A stretch of 40,271 nt of DNA from a virus (IMGVR_UViG_3300024308_000040:1-40271); one strand, 5' to 3'. Numbered from the stretch's first letter, positions 31,001-37,838 are shown. Numbers and translations are program-made. Notes: generated by a model not told the origin, from the letters alone.

Positions 31001-32406
31001 AGGCCCAGGCCAAAACTCTGGAACAACTCACGGCCACCCTGCAAACGGTCAATGCGGAACTCTCCGCGCAGATCCTCAATGAGCAAACAACCCGGACAAC
31101 AGCTGTTGAGTCGCTGGCCCAGCAACTGTCCACGCTGGATGCAGCGTACAAGCAAGCCGATCAGCAAATGTCTGCGTCTATCGATTCAGAATCGACGGCT
31201 CGGGCGAACGCTGATGGGGCGCTGTCCTCTCGCATCGATACGGCGCAAGCCAAAGCCGATAGTGCAACGGCAGCGGTTCAATCAGAATCGACGGCTCGGG
31301 CGAATGCCGATGGTGCGTTGTCCTCTCGCATCGATACAGCACAGGCCAAGGCGGATAGTGCGGCGGCAGCTGTGCAGTCAGAGTCCACTGCTCGGGCGAA
31401 TGCTGATGGTGCATTGTCCTCTCGCATCGATACAGCACAGGCCAAGGCGGATAGTGCGGCGGCAGCGGTGCAGTCAGAGTCCACTGCTCGGGCGAATGCT
31501 GATGGTGCGCTGTCTTCTCGCATCGATACGGCACAAGCTAAAGCCGATGGTGCATCAGTTGCAGTGCAGACGGTCAGCCAAGCGCAGGCCTCAACGGCTG
31601 GGGAGTTGGCCGCGCTGTGGGCAACCAAGGCGCAGATCAACGGCCAGGGAGGCGGTTTCGGGTTATCAGTGACCATGGCTACTGATGGCTCTGTGATGAC
31701 GTCATTCCTGATCGACGCTGATGTGTTTGCTGTGTTGTCCCGTGCCACTGGGGGAGCCAGCACCATCCATCCGTTCATCGTCAAAAATGGCATCGTTTAT
31801 ATCAACAAGGCGGTACTGGATAGCGCGGATATCAATAGCCTGGTGGCGAACTATATCACTGTCACCGAGCTGGTCGGTTTGAATATCAAGGGCTCGACAA
31901 TGTCCGGGACCAACATTATCGGGGGTTCTCTAAATATCGGTGCCGGTAAGGCCATCATCAACAGCGCAGGCAAGGCGACGCTGCAGGATGCAGACGTCAC
32001 CGGCAAGATAACGGCAACGTCAGGCTCCATGAAAAATCTGACTATCGAAGAAAGCTGCACTATTTTGGGAACGATCTACGCGAAAAATATTGTTGGGGAC
32101 ATCGTGACGGTTATTCCACTTGAACATGGGGTATCCAATGTCATTGCGGCGGTTGATATTGATCGGACTGCGTATTTTGATGGAACTGTGTTTTCGTCAG
32201 AGGGAACGACAAGTGCCTCTATTTATGTGAATGGGGCGCTAGTGAATACTGTTACTTGTGACATTCCATCAGGATGGAAGCCACGACTTAAATCAATTTC
32301 GTTCTATTACCAAATACCTAAAAACACTCAAGTCACATTTGCTGTGAATAAAGCAATAGAGAGGCAAGGCGACATTTCAGCAAAAGTCACTATTTACAAA
32401 AAGTAA
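28000..32406 (+). CDS. Tail tip attachment / host specificity protein J-like
   Basis: The 1468-residue protein is the central tip protein that contacts the host. GGAGGGCAGT sets the start at 28000. Residues 1-50 are a membrane-active Gly/Ala-rich segment. Then come the J-type core (QTSGVLFFAEEQ... RGAKIYDPRD) and fibronectin-like domains at about 460-640. A long coiled-coil region at about 660-1200 ends in four 32-residue repeats (1063-1190). After that a beta-rich tip begins GFGLSVTMATDGSVMTSFLI, a DUF1983-type segment. The last 120 residues have poorer GC and are probably the receptor-binding part. Confidence 0.93.
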   Translation: MPPVIIGAVIAMGAAYAATIGFISMTAALVIGALATAAGSLLTKVPSFSDYASQAEQKQVLRSSKASMTRIYGRTQTSGVLFFAEEQAGEQENGEWVHLAIAVAAHELDAVESVLLGDAEIGTYGEYASWELHNNRATCDPFLLENCASWKDDMVGVGIAWLRVSLKFDATKFPSGIPNIKATVRGAKIYDPRDQLMKWSSNAALVILDYYRTALGVPDSDLDWDQFKAAANICDEQVLTAAGTYEARYSVSGKFELTEAPAKILEALHDACAGAPTFTGGKHGILVGAYYGPALDEIHDHQLAGDVKIVPETAMRDRTNTITGTFVDAEQNYSETDYPSVSVAEWVEEDGGEVASDLNQRFVTSSYQAQRLANIKLRRLRIGRTLTLPMNYSGFAYRPGAYIRLYIPALGISGHEFRVNKFEFSPKNGITLTVREEPAEVWADAVGQVMVVPPLTNLPTGGPAAPDALSYATEVIGDAVQGVLSWRNAGSQIAYNQVVVSRDGEPVLTIQVPGESCRLTGLASGLYLAQVTAVAVNGGHSASAGISFTIAVPALPQSVTVTPSNWSLELRPVYAGGQSFGTLCEWWWSTVDVPLAEVEAKATRLGLAAYLVHSGLQPDTQYHYWLRSVNAYGKSALMAVTGKTSFDAASVIAVLDNQIGGAQLREELRTEIAKIADLTTGSESLQASLNQVQISLSALDAREQQVNNLLEHAQTQLGDNYLNVSLMTENLRQQVNKFNLDFQDFRDAVFSVDPQTGQITMDAVNAVRSELGASISTVSQHLDAVEAVVKTCVTRAELSADFERLTLVEQKIDGIQGTLTQTASKSEVTEVSDTVSQVQQTLDATNSALTQKAAQSQVDSQGQRLTSAEEQIRANTSATIATAEHIEQVKAQLEHADATISSSIVTLQQSIATESQASALRFSQMEAAITGQNGAISELQQVITGDGSTLASKFENLTASADQVAEAALSAALASAKADIEQRKAAGSIRREQSAMAGEQEAQAKTLEQLTATLQTVNAELSAQILNEQTTRTTAVESLAQQLSTLDAAYKQADQQMSASIDSESTARANADGALSSRIDTAQAKADSATAAVQSESTARANADGALSSRIDTAQAKADSAAAAVQSESTARANADGALSSRIDTAQAKADSAAAAVQSESTARANADGALSSRIDTAQAKADGASVAVQTVSQAQASTAGELAALWATKAQINGQGGGFGLSVTMATDGSVMTSFLIDADVFAVLSRATGGASTIHPFIVKNGIVYINKAVLDSADINSLVANYITVTELVGLNIKGSTMSGTNIIGGSLNIGAGKAIINSAGKATLQDADVTGKITATSGSMKNLTIEESCTILGTIYAKNIVGDIVTVIPLEHGVSNVIAAVDIDRTAYFDGTVFSSEGTTSASIYVNGALVNTVTCDIPSGWKPRLKSISFYYQIPKNTQVTFAVNKAIERQGDISAKVTIYKK
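31186..31569 (+). repeat. Four 96-bp tandem repeats in the J-like gene
   Basis: Units begin at 31186, 31282, 31378 and 31474. Each codes for a 32-residue helix block starting SESTARANADGALSSRIDTA. Units two and three are nearly identical in DNA, so copying was recent. Copy number can change without frame loss and would lengthen the tip fibre. Confidence 0.95.
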
Positions 32407-32420
32407 TTTGATAATGAATT

Positions 32421-32441
32421 AAACCCGCTTCGGCGGGTTTT
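32421..32441 (+). terminator. Terminator-like hairpin between J and fibre genes
   Basis: An 8-bp stem AAACCCGC/GCGGGTTT with TTCG loop (32421-32428, 32433-32440) is followed by only a short T tract. It may be a partial terminator or mRNA end. It resembles the hairpin at 21693. Confidence 0.7.
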
Positions 32442-32461
32442 CCTATTTCAGGAGTATAGCG

Positions 32462-33889
32462 ATGGCTGGATTATGGTATCGCGTTGGCACCATCAGCGTG
32501 ACCAATGGCAGCAAAAAAGTGACCGGGTTTGGGACGCAATTTAAGACTGGTACTTATAAGCCCGACAAAGGCCACACGTTCTGGGGGCCTGACGGCAAGC
32601 ACTACGAGGTGGATTATGTCGAATCAGATACCGTACTTTACCTAGTGCAGGCCTACACCGGCGCAACCGCTGCTGGTCAGTCTTACGAAATCGATATTAC
32701 CCGCACCGGCACAACCCCGGCGCTGTCGCGGGAGGTATCTGCCATGCTGGCTTATGCCCAGGGGCAATACGACAGCTGGCAGCAGATCCTGACCGGTTCT
32801 GGCAATGTGTCGCTGTTCGCCCCTGATGGCCAATCGGTCACAGTGCCGGCACTGTCGAATATGTTGAGCAAGAGCGGCAACCTGGCTGGGCTTGCGGATA
32901 AGCCGACTGCGCGTGGTAATCTGGAGCTCGGTGATGCGGCGACCAAGAATGTCGGGGTTGCTGCGGGATCCGTGGCTGCAGGGGATCATATCCATGAATC
33001 AATAATCACCGTTGGTGGAGATCCAGACAAATACTATCCGGTTGCTTTATCCGGGAACGGTCTTATCAATGGCGCGTCAATAGGGCGAAGCGTTCATCAG
33101 AATGGGACGTGGCTTGGGGCGCTTCGACTCGATATCGGCGGCATCGGCGCGGGTTGGGGCGGCGAAACACCATACATAGACTATGAATTCAGTCAAATGT
33201 GGGGAGGTGGCGTGACCACATCCGGGTGTTTAGCTGATGTTTCGGTTAGTGGTGCTGGTATTGGGGTCTATGTTTGGTTGCGTGGCGGGCGTCAGTATTT
33301 TCTGAATGGCCAAAATGTTTCGGCCACGGTTTATTTATCGGGTGTAACTGAAGCCGATGGATCGTCGTTCACTGTTCGATCAACCGGTACGCTGGTCGGA
33401 CTAGGAAGCGGTGCATCCCTGGACGGCCCTCAACTATATCGAGGCCCAATAGCGAACAATAAGCCGTATTGGAATGGCGAGAACCTGCCAATAACATCGG
33501 GAACATGGGCGCCGTATTTTGATAACGGATCTGTAACGGTAACTCACGCAAGCTGGCGGAAGATTGGCGACATTTGCACGTTTAAGTGCCACGTAAATCT
33601 GACTAACTTCACTGGTTCTGGATATGAGTTGCTGGTCCTGCGAGGTCTACCATTTTCTTCGTCTACCGGATTTTCTGTGACGTCCGTGTATGCGTCTTCA
33701 TTACTGTCAGGATTGCCGGTTGCCACAGAACGCTCGATGGATGTAGTGGGTCTTGTAACTGGCAATACTATTGAGTTCTATCGCATGACATCAAATGGTG
33801 TACGTCAGATCGTCTCTCAGTCGGAGGTGAGACCGCAAGTGAATGGAACTGTGGTTCTGATAATTTCTGGGACATATCAAACGGCATAA
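32462..33889 (+). CDS. Tail fibre protein
   Basis: The 475-residue product opens WYRVGTISVTNGSKKVTGFG, a domain common at the base of siphophage side fibres. A fibre repeat follows around 140-170 (LAGLADKPTARGNLELGDAA). The C-terminal half is Gly/Ser-rich beta structure (GVGVYVWLRGGRQ-like, AYGIGVY) that likely binds surface glycans or protein. CAGGAG precedes the ATG. The following small gene may be its assembly partner. Confidence 0.85.
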   Translation: MAGLWYRVGTISVTNGSKKVTGFGTQFKTGTYKPDKGHTFWGPDGKHYEVDYVESDTVLYLVQAYTGATAAGQSYEIDITRTGTTPALSREVSAMLAYAQGQYDSWQQILTGSGNVSLFAPDGQSVTVPALSNMLSKSGNLAGLADKPTARGNLELGDAATKNVGVAAGSVAAGDHIHESIITVGGDPDKYYPVALSGNGLINGASIGRSVHQNGTWLGALRLDIGGIGAGWGGETPYIDYEFSQMWGGGVTTSGCLADVSVSGAGIGVYVWLRGGRQYFLNGQNVSATVYLSGVTEADGSSFTVRSTGTLVGLGSGASLDGPQLYRGPIANNKPYWNGENLPITSGTWAPYFDNGSVTVTHASWRKIGDICTFKCHVNLTNFTGSGYELLVLRGLPFSSSTGFSVTSVYASSLLSGLPVATERSMDVVGLVTGNTIEFYRMTSNGVRQIVSQSEVRPQVNGTVVLIISGTYQTA

Positions 33890-33902
33890 CAGGAGATAGC
33901 TG

Positions 33903-34178
33903 ATGTCAACTGAAAAACGAGTATTGAAAAGCGTCCGGACTTTACCGGGACTGAAAGGGTGCGAAGTAGAATGGGCAGATCAGGTAATCCGAGACAACGG
34001 TGAGGTAATAGCATCTACGCCATTCAATCGCGCCTATGGACAGTATGACCGCGAGCAGTTCTTGCTGGATATGGCCTCCGAACCAACGGCAGTGACTTAT
34101 GCCGATCTGGCTGGGTTGGAAGTGCGTCCGGTTGTCGTGGAGCAAGCCACCTCCGAACCCGAGCCGATCACCGAATAA
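33903..34178 (+). CDS. Small fibre-associated protein
   Basis: The 91-residue acidic product starts MSTEKRVLKSVRTLPGLKGC and ends in a Glu/Pro-rich tail. Directly behind a fibre gene such small proteins are often fibre chaperones or attachment proteins, but no family motif is evident. AGGAGATAGC precedes the ATG. It is the last gene of the late operon; the next gene faces it. Confidence 0.6.
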   Translation: MSTEKRVLKSVRTLPGLKGCEVEWADQVIRDNGEVIASTPFNRAYGQYDREQFLLDMASEPTAVTYADLAGLEVRPVVVEQATSEPEPITE

Positions 34179-34181
34179 TCA

Positions 34182-34421
34182 TCACACCTGGCGGCCGCAG
34201 TGTTTACAGACTGTGGCCGCTTTCAATATCGCCTCGGCGCAGCTGGGGCACCGCTTCAAAATCCCTTTCTTGATCTCCCGCTCCTGCAGTGCCGTTGGAT
34301 TCGGTTGTGAAAAGCTGATCATCAGCAACGCCACAATCGGTGATAGCACCAGCCCGATCACGATATACAGCGCCTGGCTCCGGCCTTTGTTGTATGCCCG
34401 CTTACGACATGATGAACCCAC
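34182..34421 (-). CDS. Zinc-ribbon membrane protein, probably N-terminally truncated
   Basis: The product has one membrane segment (ALYIVIGLVLSPIVALLMI) and a C-terminal zinc ribbon CPSCAEAILKAATVCKHCGR. Typical relatives begin with another membrane segment before the KGRS motif. Here a TAA lies directly upstream of the only start candidate (GTG 34421), so the first segment is missing. It may be a decayed gene or start at an internal GTG. It faces the late operon and could be a small lysogenic gene. Confidence 0.55.
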   Translation of the reverse strand: MGSSCRKRAYNKGRSQALYIVIGLVLSPIVALLMISFSQPNPTALQEREIKKGILKRCPSCAEAILKAATVCKHCGRQV

Positions 34422-34426
34422 TTATG

Positions 34427-34465
34427 TGTATCGTGTAGCGTGTATCAGTGGCGATACATGATACA
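34427..34465. promoter_or_regulatory. Cluster of TGTATC / GATACA sites
   Basis: TGTATC occurs at 34427-34432 and 34441-34446, and its complement GATACA at 34453-34458 and 34460-34465. The set forms a symmetric array of about 39 bases upstream of the zinc-ribbon gene. It looks like a protein-binding site (operator). No protein can be assigned. Confidence 0.45.
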
Positions 34466-34649
34466 ACTGCGCGTTTTGTGATGTTTTTGTTTTATCATGA
34501 TGATAAGTAAGTATTTATTTATTGCTCATTTAAACTTGTCTATTGCTAATAAGATACTTATAAGCACTTTTTGTTGTTGGTTTATGTGGGTTTCGATGTC
34601 GCAGTAGGACATTGAGGCTGGAATTGCAAAAAATATGTGTTCGCGGGGC
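34466..34649. other. AT-rich stretch with no supported gene
   Basis: About 180 AT-rich bases with no frame that has a ribosome site. The minus-strand frames at 34526-34748 overlap the hairpin and lack start signals. It probably separates the tail genes from an acquired gene. Confidence 0.4.
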
Positions 34650-34679
34650 TTGAGAAGCTCCGGAAAATAAGTGTATATA
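34650..34679 (+). promoter_or_regulatory. Promoter for the 67-residue accessory gene
   Basis: TTGAGA (34650-34655), 18-base spacer, TATATA (34674-34679). The transcript would start near 34686 and include the 12-bp hairpin before the gene. This makes the gene an independent unit in the prophage. Confidence 0.5.
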
Positions 34680-34697
34680 TGAGCAGTAGTAACGAGG

Positions 34698-34739
34698 GGC
34701 ACCGCGCCGAAGATCTTGGCGGACACGCGGCGCGGTGCC
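34698..34739 (+). repeat. 12-bp hairpin in the leader of the accessory gene
   Basis: A perfect stem GGCACCGCGCCG (34698-34709) with CGGCGCGGTGCC (34728-34739) has an 18-base loop. There is no T-run, so it is not a terminator. The loop begins AAGATCTTGG, which recurs near the end of the gene (34938-34947). Confidence 0.85.
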
Positions 34740-34766
34740 GAAACGCAAACTAAGAGGAGCGTCTCA

Positions 34767-34970
34767 ATGTGTAACTGTACACGAAAAATAGAACTGCAGC
34801 AGCATCGCTATCATGCGGACCCTGCCCAGATTAGCGAGATCTACGTCGAGAGCAAAGGAGTGGTTGAAACACTCGCAACATCACTGGAGGCGGGAGGGAA
34901 CGTTACGCATGCGATAACATGCGGTAGGCTGCTGTCTAAGATCTTGGATGGACTCGTGATCCACTGTTGA
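34767..34970 (+). CDS. Small Cys-containing accessory protein (67 residues)
   Basis: GGAG lies eight bases before the ATG at 34767. The product starts MCNCTRKIELQQHRYHADPA and ends LLSKILDGLVIHC, with four Cys in all. It has its own promoter, a structured leader and a terminator. It is typical of morons placed between tail genes and integrase. No family is recognised. A regulator, toxin or exclusion protein are possible guesses only. Confidence 0.6.
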   Translation: MCNCTRKIELQQHRYHADPAQISEIYVESKGVVETLATSLEAGGNVTHAITCGRLLSKILDGLVIHC

Positions 34971-34976
34971 GCAAAC

Positions 34977-35004
34977 AAAAAACCGCCATTCAGGCGGTTT
35001 TTTT
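34977..35004. terminator. Bidirectional terminator between the accessory gene and integrase
   Basis: The stem ACCGCC/GGCGGT (34982-34987, 34993-34998) is flanked by A and T runs on both sides (34977-34982 and 34998-35004). It can stop the accessory gene on the plus strand and the integrase transcript on the minus strand. Confidence 0.9.
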
Positions 35005-35042
35005 GTTCCGAGTGCTCATCAAATCCCCTAGTTGAATGTGAG

Positions 35043-36257
35043 TTACGCCGTTCGCTCGAACGGAACCACATTCCCCCCGGCAGCAAAGGCCGTCAATCTA
35101 ATCAGCCATGCCTCGTAGGCCTGGCGCTGCTCATCCAAATAATCATGTTTATCGTAAACCTCCCACACTCCGCCCAGCTTATGCCCGAGCATTTTTTCAG
35201 CGATGTGAGGTTGTGTCAGTGTGGAGAAGTTGGTTCTTGCCGTTCTTCGCAGGTCATGCATTGACCATGGCTGCATGTCGAATCGCTTGATTAATCGCGG
35301 CGGCAGCCTGGTTGGCGCTTGTTCCGTCATGACACCGCCAGTGGGCGTGTTGAATACGAACTCGCCAGAGCTTAATGCCATGGCCTCCTGCAATAGATCG
35401 ATGGCCAACTGAATTAATGGGCGCCGGATAGGGCGCTTCAGGTTCTTCGTGAGATCAGCTGGAACTGTCCAGATGCCAGCCTCAAAATCAAAATGCTCTG
35501 GTCTGGCCAAGCGCAACTCTACAGTTCTGCAGCCAAACAACATCAGCAGCAGGATCAGTAACTGGTTTTTCCTACTGATTTGGCTTTCGTGCAGTCGCCC
35601 CCAGATGACAGCCAATTCGCTGGTGGATAGCACTCGATCCCCCTGCGAGCGCAGCACCCCGAGGTCGCGCAGGGTGAGTGTGTAGATAGGGTTGTTTGTA
35701 ATAGTCTGCCTGTTCTGCCCGAAAGCCAGCGCCTGTTTTGAGTCGGCCAAGAGCTTGTCTGCAATCCCCATAAGCCCATCATCCACCAAGCTATCGAAGA
35801 TCTTGAGCCAGTGCCGGCGCTCAGTCTGTTCAGCGGGCAGATCACCGATGGCAGGAAACACATGCCGCTCGAACCGTTTGATTATGGGTTCGACGCGCTT
35901 GCGGCGTTTGCTCAGATATCTGTCGAACCATTCCCTGATGACCTGTTCATTCGTCACAGCCCCGAGCTTAGCGCCAAACTCCAGGCGCCGAACTGTAAGC
36001 GGATCATCCCCCCGGGACAGCACGGCCTTCCAGCGTAACATCTCATCCTTTGCCACTTTAATGCTGGTGGCAGGGTATGAACCCAGATCCATCTTGTGCT
36101 GTTTGCCACCCCAGCTATAGCGCATCTGAAAAATAACTTTCCCTGCCGGTGTGATGCGCACCCCAAGCCCGCTCCGGTCGGTAACTTCAGTGCGCGACTC
36201 TCGCGGCTTACCGAGTTGGGCATCGAGCCACTTGGCGGTGACGGTTATGGATGACAT
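35043..36257 (-). CDS. int: Tyrosine integrase (P4/DUF4102 type)
   Basis: The 404-residue recombinase has an N-terminal arm-binding domain (GLGVRITPAGKVIFQMRYSW). The catalytic part has GCRTVELRLA (Arg I), MHDLRRTART (His-x-x-Arg) and WEVYDKHDYLDE with the nucleophile Tyr near residue 372. GAGG lies eight bases before the ATG at 36257; an extended frame from 36332 runs over a repeat that looks like an arm site. It integrates and, with Xis, excises the phage at attP next to it. Confidence 0.95.
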   Translation of the reverse strand: MSSITVTAKWLDAQLGKPRESRTEVTDRSGLGVRITPAGKVIFQMRYSWGGKQHKMDLGSYPATSIKVAKDEMLRWKAVLSRGDDPLTVRRLEFGAKLGAVTNEQVIREWFDRYLSKRRKRVEPIIKRFERHVFPAIGDLPAEQTERRHWLKIFDSLVDDGLMGIADKLLADSKQALAFGQNRQTITNNPIYTLTLRDLGVLRSQGDRVLSTSELAVIWGRLHESQISRKNQLLILLLMLFGCRTVELRLARPEHFDFEAGIWTVPADLTKNLKRPIRRPLIQLAIDLLQEAMALSSGEFVFNTPTGGVMTEQAPTRLPPRLIKRFDMQPWSMHDLRRTARTNFSTLTQPHIAEKMLGHKLGGVWEVYDKHDYLDEQRQAYEAWLIRLTAFAAGGNVVPFERTA

Positions 36258-36273
36258 GGGGAAAACCTCTATC

Positions 36274-36300
36274 TCTGTGGCTAGCCTGTGGCTAATTGGC
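36274..36300. repeat. Arm-type integrase site, P side (27-bp direct repeat copy 1)
   Basis: Identical to 36551-36577. Each copy contains two tandem TGTGGCTA units. The copies flank the tRNA-like core in the same direction at distances of about 140 and 75 bases, the layout of arm sites for tyrosine integrases. Confidence 0.75.
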
Positions 36301-36390
36301 AGCTGCTGGAGCTTTCGCCAGCCTTCGCTCATCTTCTGAACTAACGGTACACGATCAGGAAAAAGATCAGTATTAAAAAGGCGTTAGGGG

Positions 36391-36475
36391 TTGAAGGCTT
36401 CCGCAATCCGCGTTAATCTGCGCCTCGCCAAACAAGCGGGTGTAGTTCAATGGTAGAATCCGCACTTCTGCAAGT
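36391..36475 (+). other. attP: attP core: tRNA-Gly 5' half with tRNA-style promoter
   Basis: Bases 36436-36467 match the 5' half of bacterial tRNA-Gly (acceptor GCGGGTG, D-arm GTTCAATGGTAGAAT, then the start of the anticodon stem). Similarity ends in the anticodon loop, at a short inverted repeat ACTT-CTGC-AAGT (36464-36475). Upstream are TTGAAG (36391-36396), 17 bases, TAATCT (36414-36419) and the discriminator GCGCCTC, as in stringent tRNA promoters. Integration would give the host gene a phage-borne 5' half and promoter. tRNA identity is from memory; the anticodon is not preserved. Confidence 0.65.
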
Positions 36476-36550
36476 CAAATCATCTGCAACACATTGAAAA
36501 TAAACATATAAACCAATCAGCAAAAACCCTAAAAAACTCTAATTTTCGAT

Positions 36551-36577
36551 TCTGTGGCTAGCCTGTGGCTAATTGGC
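36551..36577. repeat. Arm-type integrase site, P' side (27-bp direct repeat copy 2)
   Basis: Exact second copy of 36274-36300, with the same pair of TGTGGCTA units. It lies on the other side of the attP core, about 75 bases from it. Confidence 0.75.
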
Positions 36578-36633
36578 GACTGCTTAAGTATGCGCTCATG
36601 CTCCGCGATCAGCGTAACCGCCAGATCACAGGC

Positions 36634-36660
36634 GAAAAAAAACCGGCTTTCGCCGGTCGG
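36634..36660 (-). terminator. Terminator of the left operon
   Basis: The stem CCGGC/GCCGG with a TTTC/GAAA loop is followed on the minus strand by a run of eight T (plus-strand A run 36635-36642). It lies right after the stop of the Xis-like gene and would end the long leftward transcript before attP. Confidence 0.85.
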
Positions 36661-36662
36661 TT

Positions 36663-36959
36663 TTACTGTCTCTCACTCTGTTGCTTCACCGCACCGATGT
36701 GCTCCATTGGCAATTCAATAGGCGCTCGTTCCAGGCTCTTGAACCATTCGATAATCTGCTCGGCAGAATAGAGGCTGGGTTTTCCGCGCCCGCTGATCAC
36801 AGGTTTCACCGGGAAAATTGCGGGCTTCCCATCCTTACCTGGTTTGGACCACTCGAGCAATGTTCGGTCTGAGACAGCAGCCAAGCGGCAGACTGTCTTT
36901 TTAGGGATCAGACCAACTCTTGGTATTTCCAGTGTGACGATTCGAGTTGTTGTTCCCAT
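36663..36959 (-). CDS. Excisionase-like MerR/AlpA-type DNA-binding protein
   Basis: GAGG lies just before the ATG at 36959. The 98-residue product has KKTVCRLAAVSDRTLLEWSK (winged HTH start) and GKPSLYSAEQIIEWFKSLER, the plan of AlpA/MerR-like excisionases. It sits at the end of the left operon beside attP and int, where Xis is expected. It could bend attP DNA and turn integration into excision. A longer frame upstream overlaps ssb and is not needed. Confidence 0.7.
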   Translation of the reverse strand: MGTTTRIVTLEIPRVGLIPKKTVCRLAAVSDRTLLEWSKPGKDGKPAIFPVKPVISGRGKPSLYSAEQIIEWFKSLERAPIELPMEHIGAVKQQSERQ

Positions 36960-36966
36960 AGGTACC

Positions 36967-37467
36967 TCACATTGAAAGCAGTAGTGCTCGACCGCTGATG
37001 CCGATCCAGCCGAATGGAATGTCGTCGTCGTAAAAATCCCCGGGCGGCGGTTCGCTGGTGGTCTTGCCGTTCGCCACCGGGGGTGGTGCTGCAGGGGCGC
37101 TTGCCTGGGCTGGTGGGCGCACGCCGGCTGGCCGTCCATCAAGCATCTGCATTTCACCGACGATGATTTCTGTGGTGTAGCGTTTGATGCCTTGCTGATC
37201 CTGCCATTCGCGAGTCTGCAAACGACCTTCCAGATAGACCTTGGATCCCTTCTTCAGGTATTCACCCGCAATTTCCGCCAGACGGGCATACATGGTGCAA
37301 CGGTGCCATTCAGTACGCTCTTGCAGCTGGCCTTGCTGGTCTTTCCATGTTTCGGAGGTAGCCACGGTGATATTGGCCACCGCTTTGCCGCCTGGCGTGT
37401 ATCGCACTTCTGGGTCCTGGCCCAGGTTGCCGATCAGGATTACTTTGTTAACGCCGCGTGATGCCAT
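36967..37467 (-). CDS. ssb: Single-stranded DNA-binding protein
   Basis: The 166-residue product is a typical [23 protein letters not shown] and [20 protein letters not shown] at the start, [35 protein letters not shown] Pro/Ala-rich linker follows. The acidic tip DDDIPF at residues 147-152 is followed by 14 more residues ([14 protein letters not shown]). In host SSB that tip is the very end and binds partner proteins. Start at 37467 follows AAGGTGA. It protects phage ssDNA in replication and recombination. Confidence 0.95.
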   Translation of the reverse strand: MASRGVNKVILIGNLGQDPEVRYTPGGKAVANITVATSETWKDQQGQLQERTEWHRCTMYARLAEIAGEYLKKGSKVYLEGRLQTREWQDQQGIKRYTTEIIVGEMQMLDGRPAGVRPPAQASAPAAPPPVANGKTTSEPPPGDFYDDDIPFGWIGISGRALLLSM

Positions 37468-37531
37468 TTTTATCACCTTGGTCTTTATCGCGGCGCTCCA
37501 TCTCGCGCCACTGTTCATCGAAGTTAAACAT
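37448..37531 (-). CDS. Tentative 27-residue peptide overlapping ssb start
   Basis: The frame starts [20 protein letters not shown] and ends GITRR. GAGG lies 11 bases before the ATG, rather far. It overlaps the first 20 bases of ssb and could couple ssb translation. Evidence is weak. Confidence 0.3.
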   Translation of the reverse strand: MFNFDEQWREMERRDKDQGDKNGITRR

Positions 37532-37564
37532 CGGTTTGAATTCCTCTGTGCTGTCCTGTCAGGT

Positions 37565-37696
37565 TTACTGACAATCGACGGCAATCGCCGATTGGCTATC
37601 ATGTGATGGTCGCGCTTCGAACACGCGACAGCGAGTGGTGCGCCCCCACTGCTGGGGAGTAGTGGGGGCATTTTCAATCTCAGGTTTATTACGCAT
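37565..37696 (-). CDS. Tentative 43-residue protein upstream of ssb
   Basis: The frame starts [20 protein letters not shown] and ends AIAVDCQ. It includes a perfect hairpin (37642-37669). The ribosome site is weak (GGA five bases before). The gap 37468-37836 otherwise has no supported gene, so a small gene here is possible. Confidence 0.35.
   Translation of the reverse strand: MRNKPEIENAPTTPQQWGRTTRCRVFEARPSHDSQSAIAVDCQ
37642..37674 (+). terminator. Hairpin with plus-strand T-run in the ssb upstream gap
   Basis: A 9-bp stem GCCCCCACT/AGTGGGGGC (37642-37650, 37661-37669) with a 10-base loop is followed by ATTTT on the plus strand. All nearby genes run on the minus strand, so it would act on an antisense transcript or stabilise mRNA. 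Confidence 0.55.
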
Positions 37697-37805
37697 TTGA
37701 TTCCATCCCAGATAGCCAAGTGGGATTTTTGCTATTTCTGACAGTTATCAGTGCTTCAAATGGGCATCTAATCTTTGTTTTGTAATGCCCGAAATCTTCG
37801 CTTTT

Positions 37806-37838
37806 GCCCCTGAGTACAGCCAAATCAGGGGCTTTTTT
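37806..37838 (+). terminator. Rightward terminator in the gap before ssb
   Basis: An 8-bp stem GCCCCTGA/TCAGGGGC (37806-37813, 37825-37832) runs into TTTTTT on the plus strand; on the minus strand only a weak T-run follows. It lies at the 3' end of a minus-strand gene, so it would stop rightward transcription. Confidence 0.75.

Noticed and set aside
30878-31672. Plus-strand frame of 264 Arg-rich codons
   Set aside because: It is a frame-shifted shadow of the J-like coiled-coil and repeat region.
34698-34970. Retron or other reverse-transcriptase element
   Set aside because: The hairpin plus small gene brought it to mind, but there is no reverse transcriptase anywhere in the window.
36436-36510. 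Complete tRNA gene
   Set aside because: Only the 5' half matches tRNA-Gly; the anticodon stem, T-arm and acceptor 3' strand are absent, so it is an attP fragment.
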